A stretch of 11,005 nucleotides of DNA, taken from positions 1 to 11,005 of the forward strand of contig SKMM01000380.1 of assembly GCA_007121055.1 (NCBI GenBank), read 5' to 3'. Shown here one piece after another: positions 1 through 5,827 of this stretch. Within the stretch, counting starts at the first letter, position 1. Each line of letters begins with the position of its first letter. Under the pieces are notes generated by a model. That model did not search any database, was not told the origin of the DNA, and worked only from the letters and a program-made list of their open reading frames with translations. The position numbers and the translations under genes were made by a program. Source of the DNA: Paracoccaceae bacterium. Lineage in GTDB: Bacteria > Pseudomonadota > Alphaproteobacteria > Rhodobacterales > Rhodobacteraceae.

Positions 1-1
1 C

Positions 2-58
2 GCGACGCCCCCGGGGTGCGCGGGCAAGGGGGTGGCCTCGGGCGTTGGGCTGGGGTGA
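2..58 (+). other. possible 3' end of a rightward gene entering from the left edge
   Basis: The plus-strand frame beginning at base 2 is open to a TGA at 56-58, and nearly every codon in it ends in G or C, as in the real genes here. It would encode a short tail ending KGVASGVGLG. Such a gene would converge with the M81 peptidase gene, and the hairpin at 82-107 would sit between the two stops as a shared terminator. Only 18 codons are visible and in GC-rich DNA all frames tend to stay open, so this is weak. A second frame stops at 61-63, and the minus strand is also open here. Confidence 0.2.
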
Positions 59-81
59 TGTGAAGGAGTGCCGGGGAGGCG

Positions 82-107
82 GTTGACGGGCACGTCTGCC
101 CGTCAAC
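82..107. terminator. perfect 11-bp hairpin, possible (bidirectional) terminator
   Basis: Bases 82-92 (GTTGACGGGCA) are the exact reverse complement of 97-107, with a four-base CGTC loop. The hairpin lies beyond the stop of the M81 peptidase gene (223) and, if a gene ends at 58, just after that one too. No run of T follows on either strand, so it is not a textbook intrinsic terminator. It could stabilise a 3' end or act together with Rho. A second small inverted repeat (CCATG-TC-CATGG) lies at 111-122. Confidence 0.45.
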
Positions 108-127
108 GCGCCATGTCCATGGTTTGT

Positions 128-212
128 GTGAGTCACGCCCGCGTCAAGGACGCCTTCGGCGCCGCCTGCGGCGGTGGCCCTGCGGGCCGTCCTTGACCAG
201 GGCGCGGCTCAC
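128..212. repeat. 85-bp long imperfect palindrome (REP/MITE-like or large RNA hairpin)
   Basis: Arms 128-152 and 188-212 pair in constant register over 25 positions: 21 Watson-Crick pairs, one G-T and three mismatches (135/205, 141/199, 142/198). The inner ten pairs (GTCAAGGACG at 143-152 with 188-197) are perfect. The 35-base centre can fold by itself, with CCGCC at 162-166 pairing with GGCGG at 170-174. The element starts ten bases beyond the stop codon of the M81 peptidase gene. It encodes no recognisable protein; the minus-strand reading is an artificial-looking run of arginines. It may be a dispersed extragenic palindrome, a short non-autonomous mobile element, or a strong 3'-end structure. 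Copy number in the genome would decide. Confidence 0.6.
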
Positions 213-222
213 TCCTGCGGGC

Positions 223-1734
223 TCAGAGGGGGCCGGTGAAGAGGGGGCCGCCGGGGCCGAGGGCGACGCCAGGGCGGAGGTGGCGGAAGGGGAGGGCTGT
301 GAGGTCGGCGGTGACCGGCCCGGGGGCGAGAACCGAGAGGATCTCGCGCGCGATGGGGGCGAAGGCGGCGCGGAAGTGCACCGAGCTCTTGACCACCACG
401 AGGCGCTGTGCGGCGGGGTCGAGGCCGGTGTGGGTGATGACGGCAAGGTCGGCCACCTGCGCCTTGCGGCTGGTGACGATGACCCGCACGCCGCCGGTGC
501 GCAGCACGGCGGTGGGGCCGAATTTCAGCTGGTTGCCCTTCTGCATCGGCCCCGTGGCGATGGTGAAGCCGTCGGTCAGCGCCTCGACCGTGAAGCGGGC
601 GCGCACCGGGGCGATGTCCGGCAGGCCGCTGCCGCCGCCGAGCGCCAGGTCGAGTTCGGCGCCGAGGCCTGCAGCATGGGCGGCGGCGGCGGCCTCGGGG
701 TCCTTGATGATGGCCACGAGGGCGCCTTGGGCGTCGGCGTCGATCAGCGCCTGCAGGACGCCGGTGGTGTCGGCCTCGCCGCCGCCGCCGGGGTTGTCCT
801 GCGTGTCGGCCAGCACAACCGGGCCCTTGCCGTCCTCGGGCTGGGCCATGGCGTGGGCGATGGCGTCCTCGGGCGACCAGAGCGTGCCCGCATAGTCGGG
901 CAGGCGGGCCTCGATGAGGCTGTCGAGGGTGGAAAAGACCTCCTCGACCCGGGCCGCGTCGGGGCCAAAGACCGCCAGTGACGGGCCGGCCTCGGCGATG
1001 TCGGCCAGCGGAAAGCCGGGGGCGAAGGAGACCGTGACGTCGCCTGCGGCGGCGAGGCGGTCGATCTCGGCCAGGATCTCGGCGCCCGGGGCCACCAGCG
1101 TGCATTGCCAGTTGATCGCCAGCAGGCAGTCGTATTGGCGGAACCGGCGGGCGAAGGGGCGGCCGTGCGCGATGCGGGCGGCAAGCCCCCGCAGCGCCCG
1201 GGCGCCGGTGGCACGCATGTCGGTGTGGGGGTAGTGGCGGTAGGCGTCGATCAGGTCGGCCCCCGCCACCATGGCCCGGGTGACATTGGCGTGCAGGTCG
1301 ATGGAGACCGCCAGTGGCAGGTCCCCGATGCGCTCGCGCACCGCGGCGATCAGGGCGCCCTCGGCGTCCTCGTGGCTGTCGGTGACCGCGGCGCCGTGGA
1401 GGTCGAGGTAGACGCCGTCGAGCGGACCGTCGGCCAGCACGGCGTCCAGCTCCTCGAGCAGCATGGCGCGGATGCGGGTGAAGGCATCATCGGTGACGCG
1501 GTTCGCGGGCGTGGCCATGCACCAGGACAGAGGCACGGGTTGGAGGCCAGCGGCCTGCGCCTCGGCCAGGGCGCCGCCGATGGGGGTGGAGGTGGCTTCG
1601 ATGGTTGGGAAGAGCGCTGCGCCGCGCGCCATGGGGGGCCAGCCGCCGGGGATCTCGAACTCCTCGTAAGGTGTGGGGCGGGGGGCGAAGGTGTTGGTTT
1701 CGTGCTGGAAACCGCCAAGGGCGATGCGCGGCAT
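223..1734 (-). CDS. M81 family metallopeptidase (MlrC/microcystinase C-like)
   Basis: This 503-residue protein has the full length of the M81 family, whose best-known member, MlrC, hydrolyses linearised microcystin and other short peptides using zinc. The N-terminal half begins with GGFQHETNTF (residues 7-16) and carries SIDLHANV (144-151) and YRHYPHTD (165-172). Asp146, His148 and His170 have the same spacing as the zinc-site residues I recall for MlrC (Asp167, His169, His191). The C-terminal half (MlrC_C domain) carries DTQDNPGGGGEADTTG (310-325) and VVKSSVHFRAAF (447-458). There is no signal peptide, so it is probably cytoplasmic. The ATG at 1734 is chosen because GAAAGG lies six bases upstream and the family's usual N-terminus begins there; the frame itself stays open to 2691 through the antisense of the next gene. 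It starts 23 bp after the acylase stop, so the two are surely co-transcribed. The true substrate is unknown, and many M81 proteins have no connection with microcystin. Confidence 0.9.
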   Translation of the reverse strand: MPRIALGGFQHETNTFAPRPTPYEEFEIPGGWPPMARGAALFPTIEATSTPIGGALAEAQAAGLQPVPLSWCMATPANRVTDDAFTRIRAMLLEELDAVLADGPLDGVYLDLHGAAVTDSHEDAEGALIAAVRERIGDLPLAVSIDLHANVTRAMVAGADLIDAYRHYPHTDMRATGARALRGLAARIAHGRPFARRFRQYDCLLAINWQCTLVAPGAEILAEIDRLAAAGDVTVSFAPGFPLADIAEAGPSLAVFGPDAARVEEVFSTLDSLIEARLPDYAGTLWSPEDAIAHAMAQPEDGKGPVVLADTQDNPGGGGEADTTGVLQALIDADAQGALVAIIKDPEAAAAAHAAGLGAELDLALGGGSGLPDIAPVRARFTVEALTDGFTIATGPMQKGNQLKFGPTAVLRTGGVRVIVTSRKAQVADLAVITHTGLDPAAQRLVVVKSSVHFRAAFAPIAREILSVLAPGPVTADLTALPFRHLRPGVALGPGGPLFTGPL

Positions 1735-1757
1735 GGGGGACCTTTCGGGGGTGGGCC

Positions 1758-4073
1758 TCAGCCCGGCAGAAGGGTGATCTCGGTCTCGGTGGCGGCCTCG
1801 ACGGCGGCGTCGGAGTAGAGGAGGGGGACATGGCCACCCCGCGCCCAGATCGGGGCGAGGTCGGCGTAATGCGGGTCGCCGGGCACGCCCGACTGGCCCG
1901 GGGCATTGATGCACAGGCTCTCGTCCCAGGCGCCCACGTCGATGACCATCCGCACCGAGGCGCCGTTGCGCACGCGCCAGTCGCCGCGCGGCTCGTAGGC
2001 CGCCAGCATCACGGTACTGCCGGAGCCGCCCTTGGGCAGCGGGCCGACATCCCAGTCGGCCACGCCCAGAGGGTGGGGAAAGAAGCCGACATGCAGCCGG
2101 CCCCATTCCCAGGCCGCGGGGTCGGGGCCCTGGCGGGCCATGGCGTCCTCCCAGGCGGCGGCGAGGGTCCGGCGCAGCAGGTTCGTGCGCCCCTCGGGGG
2201 TCGAGAGGGCCCCGGGCGGGGCCGGGCGCGTGCCCTCCAGCACCGCGAGCATTCCGGCGGCGTTGCCGGGGGCCAGAAGCGGCGCGGCCTCGCCCGCCGC
2301 CGCCGCCAGCATGGCGGGTTTCAGATGCGCCGAGAGCCAGAGCTCGAACAGCAGTGCCGGGCCGCTGTCGGCCGCGATGCGCCCGTCCCAGCCGCGCAGC
2401 AGCGCCGTGGCGGGATCGTCCGCCTCGGGCAGCAGCGCCACCAGCCGAGCGGCCAGCGGCGCGGTCACGTCGGCCTGCAGCGCGGCGCTGTCGGCCACGC
2501 CATGGGCCTGCGCCTGGCCAAGGACAGTGCGGATGCGGGGGGCGCGGCCCTCGGCGTGCCATTCGAAGCCCACGGGGGCGGTGTCGTGGGGCCAGTCTGG
2601 GGGCAGGTTCATCTCGTTGGCGGACTGCACGAAGCCCTCGGGCGGGTTGATGGACATCGGCAGGTCTTCGGGCGGGATCTGGCCCTGCCACTGGAACCGA
2701 CCGTCGCCGGGCATGGGCACGAGGCCGCGCCAGCCCGCGCGGCGGGGCATCCGGCCCGCGACCATCCAGGCGATGGTGCCGGAGGTGTCGGCCCAGACCT
2801 GGTTGACGGTGGGCGCGACCCAGCGGGCCATGGCGGCGCGGAAACCGTCCACGTCGCGGGCGCGCATGGACTGCAATGCGGCCATGTAGGGGGCCGCGCC
2901 GGTCTCGGTCAGGACGGTGCGGATGGCGATGGCCTGACCCTCGACCTCATGCACCACCGGGCCCTGGCGGGTGAAGCGCAGGGTGACCGGCTGGTCGGGG
3001 TGGCCGCGCACGGGGATCGTTTCAGACACCGTCTCCATCGCCTCCCAGCCGCCCTGCCAGGCATACCGGGTCCGGTCGGCCGGGTCGGTGGCGTGGACCA
3101 TCACGTCCTCCTGATCCGCGCAGAAGATCGTGAGCGAGAAGGCCCCGGTGCCGTTGTGGCCGGCCATGATCCCGGGCGAGGACGGCTCGCCCGTGCCGAT
3201 CACGTCGAGGCCCGGCGCGGTGAGGTGCACGAGGTACCGCAGCCCCGGCAGCGAATGCGCCCGGTGCGGGTCCGAGGCCATGATCGGCCGGCCCGAGGCG
3301 GTGCGGCTGCCCGCCACCGCCCAGTTGTTGGAGCCTTCGGGGAAGGCCACCACCGCCTTGTCGGCGTCGAGCGTCGCCCAGCGGTGGGCGTCGGAGAGGG
3401 GCGCGGCCAGCCGGTCGGCCGAAAAGCTGACCGGGGCGGTGGCCAGCCGCAGCACATCCAGCGCGCCGGGGGGCAGGGGGCCGGTGCTGTGCGCCCATTC
3501 CTCGGCCGGGACCTCCGGCTCCAGATAGGCGCGCAGGCTGTCGGCCTCGGGGCCGGCGGTGGCGAGGACGGCGGCGCGGGCCTCCTCGGATTGCGCGTTG
3601 CGCACCAGGCAATGGGTGCGGATGCGCACGACATCCTCGGGGGCCCAGCGGCCGGGGCGGGTGTCCATGCGGGCGAATTCGGGGGGGAGCGGGACCTCGC
3701 CCGCCTCCACCAGCTCGATCCAGGCATTGATGCCGGCGGTGAAGGCGGTGCAGATCGCCTGCGCATCCGGGCCATAGGCCGCCCATTCGGCGGCCATGTC
3801 GCCGCGGTAGAGGAACAGCCGCGCCGCGCGGTCCTGCATCAGGTAGCCGGGCCCGAAATCGGCTGCCAGCAGCCCCAGCCCGCGCTTGCGCCACAGGTCG
3901 ATCTGCCACAGCCGGTCGCGCGCCGCGTTGGCGCCCTGGGCAAAGAACAGATCCTCCAGGCTTTCCGCGCGGATATGCGGGATGCCCCAGCGGTCGATGC
4001 GCAAGCGCGCGGGAGCCGCCAGCCCCTTGAGGCGGAGCGTGGTCGGCGGCGCAGCGGCGCTGGTGTCGGGCAT
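1758..4073 (-). CDS. penicillin acylase family protein (Ntn hydrolase, S45 type)
   Basis: This 771-residue protein belongs to the penicillin G acylase/AHL acylase family, whose members hydrolyse amide bonds of acylated substrates. They are made as a precursor that cuts itself so that a serine becomes the N-terminus of the beta chain. That serine is visible as Ser248 in PEGSNNW (245-251). The oxyanion asparagine is probably Asn486 in QSANEMN. The usual DPH stretch follows the nucleophile (residues 268-270). The alpha region begins with the family signature DRWGIPHIRAESLEDLFFAQG (from residue 27). AAGGAG lies six bases before the ATG, which supports the start. Family members normally have an N-terminal signal peptide for export to the periplasm; here the first 25 residues (MPDTSAAAPPTTLRLKG...) show none, so it may act in the cytoplasm. 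The M81 peptidase gene follows 23 bp later. Penicillin, acyl-homoserine lactones and acyl-peptides are all possible substrates; none is indicated by the sequence. Confidence 0.93.
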   Translation of the reverse strand: MPDTSAAAPPTTLRLKGLAAPARLRIDRWGIPHIRAESLEDLFFAQGANAARDRLWQIDLWRKRGLGLLAADFGPGYLMQDRAARLFLYRGDMAAEWAAYGPDAQAICTAFTAGINAWIELVEAGEVPLPPEFARMDTRPGRWAPEDVVRIRTHCLVRNAQSEEARAAVLATAGPEADSLRAYLEPEVPAEEWAHSTGPLPPGALDVLRLATAPVSFSADRLAAPLSDAHRWATLDADKAVVAFPEGSNNWAVAGSRTASGRPIMASDPHRAHSLPGLRYLVHLTAPGLDVIGTGEPSSPGIMAGHNGTGAFSLTIFCADQEDVMVHATDPADRTRYAWQGGWEAMETVSETIPVRGHPDQPVTLRFTRQGPVVHEVEGQAIAIRTVLTETGAAPYMAALQSMRARDVDGFRAAMARWVAPTVNQVWADTSGTIAWMVAGRMPRRAGWRGLVPMPGDGRFQWQGQIPPEDLPMSINPPEGFVQSANEMNLPPDWPHDTAPVGFEWHAEGRAPRIRTVLGQAQAHGVADSAALQADVTAPLAARLVALLPEADDPATALLRGWDGRIAADSGPALLFELWLSAHLKPAMLAAAAGEAAPLLAPGNAAGMLAVLEGTRPAPPGALSTPEGRTNLLRRTLAAAWEDAMARQGPDPAAWEWGRLHVGFFPHPLGVADWDVGPLPKGGSGSTVMLAAYEPRGDWRVRNGASVRMVIDVGAWDESLCINAPGQSGVPGDPHYADLAPIWARGGHVPLLYSDAAVEAATETEITLLPG

Positions 4074-4148
4074 GTCGGCTCCTTGGCGCGGTCAGACTGG
4101 GCGCAGACTGGGGCGGCGGGGCGGCGGGCGCAAGCCCCCGGGGCGCGG

Positions 4149-4172
4149 GTCAGTCCGGGGGTCAGTCCGGGG
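4149..4172. repeat. perfect 12-bp tandem duplication at the 3' end of the CMD-family gene
   Basis: The 12-mer GTCAGTCCGGGG occurs twice back to back (4149-4160 and 4161-4172). On the minus strand each copy contains CCG GAC TGA in the gene's frame, so the CMD-family gene's final codons and stop are duplicated and a second in-frame TGA follows 12 bases after the first (4150-4152). It looks like a replication-slippage duplication with no effect on the protein. Confidence 0.85.
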
Positions 4173-4569
4173 TGGTGGGGCGGTGCTCGGCCAGCACCTC
4201 GCGCGCGGCGCGCATGCCGTCGATGGCGGCGGGAAAGCCGCAATAGGCCGCGGTCTGATGCAGCACCTCACGGATTTCCTCGGGGGTGCAGCCGTTGTTG
4301 AGCGCGCCGCGCAGGTGCACCCGCAATTCATGCGGGCGGTTCAGCGCCACCAGCATCGCGACGTTCAGGAGGCTGCGGGTGGCGCGCGGCAGGCCGGGGC
4401 GGTTCCACACGTCGTTCCAGCAGTTGCGGGTCACCATCTCCTGCATCGCCCAGCCGAACTCGTCGGTCTGCGCCAGCGTGGCGTCGACATGCCCGTCCCC
4501 GAGAACGGCGCGGCGGGTCGCAAGGCCCTCGGGGTGGAGGGGCGGGCGGGCGGCGGGGCGGTCGGTCAT
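4162..4569 (-). CDS. carboxymuconolactone decarboxylase family protein (PcaC-like)
   Basis: The 135-residue product matches the size and layout of 4-carboxymuconolactone decarboxylase-type proteins. The conserved core is visible as RSLLNVAMLVALNRPHELRVH (65-85), NNGCTPEEIREVLHQTAAYC (91-110) and GFPAAIDGMRAAREVL (111-126). His85 is at the usual position of the active-site histidine. The CxxC of the AhpD peroxidase branch is absent, so the PcaC-like decarboxylase or lactonase branch fits better. There are no other protocatechuate (pca) genes in the window, so I do not assign pcaC. Bacteria carry many such paralogues with unknown roles. The start at 4569 is preceded by GGAG seven bases upstream. 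The acylase gene begins 88 bp later on the same strand, so they may share a transcript, but the gap is wide enough for a separate promoter. Confidence 0.85.
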   Translation of the reverse strand: MTDRPAARPPLHPEGLATRRAVLGDGHVDATLAQTDEFGWAMQEMVTRNCWNDVWNRPGLPRATRSLLNVAMLVALNRPHELRVHLRGALNNGCTPEEIREVLHQTAAYCGFPAAIDGMRAAREVLAEHRPTTPD

Positions 4570-4946
4570 CGGGCATCTCCGTGGTTGGGTCCGGACGACG
4601 GGGGTTGCCCGCCGGCGACGGGGCCAGAGTGGCGAAGGCGGCTGTCGAACACAACGCGGGGGCCGCGGCCTGTGCCATCCCCCCGAACCGGTCACGCGCA
4701 CCGAGACTGCTGGCTGGCTCGCCCGGCCGCGCCGACTTGGTCTGCGAAGAGGCAGGCAGATCGCTCCCGACTGCGTGGGATCGACACGGGGGCGTAGACG
4801 GGCGCGTGGCGCCCCGTGGCATCGGCCGGGGGATCGGGGCTGAGCCGATCCGGCTGGGCGGCGAGAGCCCGGCGGCGCAGCCAGCGGATCCGGCCGAAGG
4901 TGGCGCGGCAGATCGCGCCGGAGACCATGGTCCGAGGCACCGGGCC
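4570..4946. other. 377-bp intergenic region, no convincing gene
   Basis: This gap between the CMD-family gene and the serine protease gene holds two hairpins, annotated separately (4798-4854). A minus-strand frame from a GTG at 4940 to a stop at 4692 would encode 82 residues beginning MPRTMVSGAICRATFGRIRW. It has a weak GAGG upstream and G/C-ending codons in its first half, but codon choice worsens later and I recognise no family, so I do not call it a gene. A very weak promoter-like pair on the minus strand, TTGTGT (4649-4654) and CACTCT (4626-4631) with 17 bases between, could drive the CMD-acylase-M81 genes. I see no tRNA or riboswitch here. Confidence 0.5.
4798..4854 (-). terminator. two tandem hairpins downstream of the serine protease gene
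   Basis: The first to be transcribed from the protease gene is GGATCGG (4831-4837) paired with CCGATCC (4845-4851), a perfect 7-bp stem with a seven-base loop. Its outer clamp GCC/GGC (4825-4827 with 4852-4854) is separated by a GGG bulge. The second is ACGGGCGC (4798-4805) paired with 4809-4817, with a GTG loop and one bulged base. No T-run follows. Their position about 95-150 bases after the protease stop suggests transcript-end structures, but termination is inferred only. Confidence 0.35.
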
Positions 4947-5738
4947 TCACGGCGCGATCTGGCGCGCGAGCCCCTCGAGATAGGGGTCGATCGCCACCGC
5001 GATCGCCTTGCCGCGCCCGAGCGCGTCGGCCTCGACGCTGGCCGAGACCACGCCCACCAGCTCCGGCCCCTGCGGGGTGCGGCGCACCAGCGGCGCGCCG
5101 GACATCCCCGGCACTGCCTCGCAGTCGGTCAGCAGAAGCCCGCCATGGCGTGCGGTCACGGTGCAGGGCGCCTGGATCGACAGCGCCTGCGGCCGGTCGC
5201 GGCCGTAGGAGAGGACGGCCACCGCCTCGCCCACCGCCACGGGCTGCACGGCGGGGTTCAGCGGACGGATCGCCCGCGGTGCCGGCGCGCCCAGCCGGAT
5301 CAGCGCCAGGTCATGGGTGGGATTGCCCCGGCGCGGCGTGAACACGAAGCCAGGCGCGATGGCCATTTCGGCCCCGCGCAGATGGGCCGCAAAGGCGCCC
5401 TGCCGGAAGCCGGGCAGGAACTGCAGCTGCTCGGGCCGCAGCGGCACCCGGGTCGCCGGGAAGAACAGGCAATGCGCCGCGGTCACCGCGATGTCGCCGC
5501 GTCCCAGAAGCGTCGCGGTGCAATGGCCGAGCCCGCCGAGGTTCAGCCGCCCCACCGCCCCCCATTCCACCTGTGCAGCCGCGCCCAGCAGCCTGCGCGC
5601 AGTCGGCTCCGCCGCCGCCGGCGCCACGGCAAGGACGGTGGCGAGCAGCCCCGCCGCCAGGCGCCGCACGGGCCCGGAGCGCCTCGGCCTGCGCAGGGGT
5701 GCCGATCGGGGCCGGGTGGCGAATGTCGTCCGGTGCAT
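4947..5738 (-). CDS. secreted trypsin-like serine protease (S1 family)
   Basis: The 263-residue protein starts with an arginine-rich stretch, then a hydrophobic segment LAAGLLATVLAVAPAAAEP (27-45), which reads as a signal peptide cleaved near AAA-E (43/44). The chymotrypsin-fold triad is visible: His89 in TAAHC, Asp143 in HDLALI and Ser213 in GMSGAPLV. Cys73/Cys90 and Cys192/Cys206 are placed to form the two usual disulfides. GMSGAP instead of GDSGGP is typical of the bacterial V8/trypsin-like peptidases rather than animal trypsins. It probably acts in the periplasm or outside the cell. The start at 5738 has only a weak ribosome-binding sequence, and the n-region of about 26 residues is long for Sec export, so a start at the valine codon GTG for residue 24 is possible. 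It lies 89 bp downstream of the molybdoenzyme gene on the same strand; no functional link is evident. Confidence 0.88.
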   Translation of the reverse strand: MHRTTFATRPRSAPLRRPRRSGPVRRLAAGLLATVLAVAPAAAEPTARRLLGAAAQVEWGAVGRLNLGGLGHCTATLLGRGDIAVTAAHCLFFPATRVPLRPEQLQFLPGFRQGAFAAHLRGAEMAIAPGFVFTPRRGNPTHDLALIRLGAPAPRAIRPLNPAVQPVAVGEAVAVLSYGRDRPQALSIQAPCTVTARHGGLLLTDCEAVPGMSGAPLVRRTPQGPELVGVVSASVEADALGRGKAIAVAIDPYLEGLARQIAP

Positions 5739-5827
5739 TCTCTGCCCTGCCCACTGCGCAGCCTCTGAAGACAGGCTTGGCACGGCGGGGCGCGGCAATG
5801 AAGGGCCCGCGCCGACGCAGGGCGCGC

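Noticed and set aside
128..212. CRISPR repeat or tRNA-like structure
   Set aside because: There is a single palindrome with no repeated spacer pattern, and it cannot be folded as a tRNA cloverleaf with conserved bases.
223..1734. Naming the M81 gene mlrC and claiming microcystin degradation
   Set aside because: No mlrA, mlrB or mlrD is present and most M81 proteins have unknown substrates.
1735..2691. N-terminal extension of the M81 frame up to 2691
   Set aside because: It overlaps the acylase in another frame on the same strand and encodes Arg/Pro/Gly-rich nonsense. The family N-terminus and a ribosome-binding site are at 1734.
1605..4301. 898-codon open frame on the plus strand
   Set aside because: It lies antisense to the acylase and neighbouring genes. 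Its translation is rich in Gly, Arg, Ala and His with no family motif, as expected for a shadow frame in GC-rich DNA.
4162..4569. Naming the CMD-family gene pcaC
   Set aside because: No other protocatechuate pathway gene is in the window and the family has many paralogues with other roles.
4692..4940. 82-codon minus-strand frame as a small gene
   Set aside because: Weak start signal, no recognisable family and codon use that degrades along its length. Kept only as a lead.
5739..5827. Promoter for the protease gene between it and the molybdoenzyme
   Set aside because: TTGCCG can be read on the minus strand, but no acceptable -10 box follows at the right distance.
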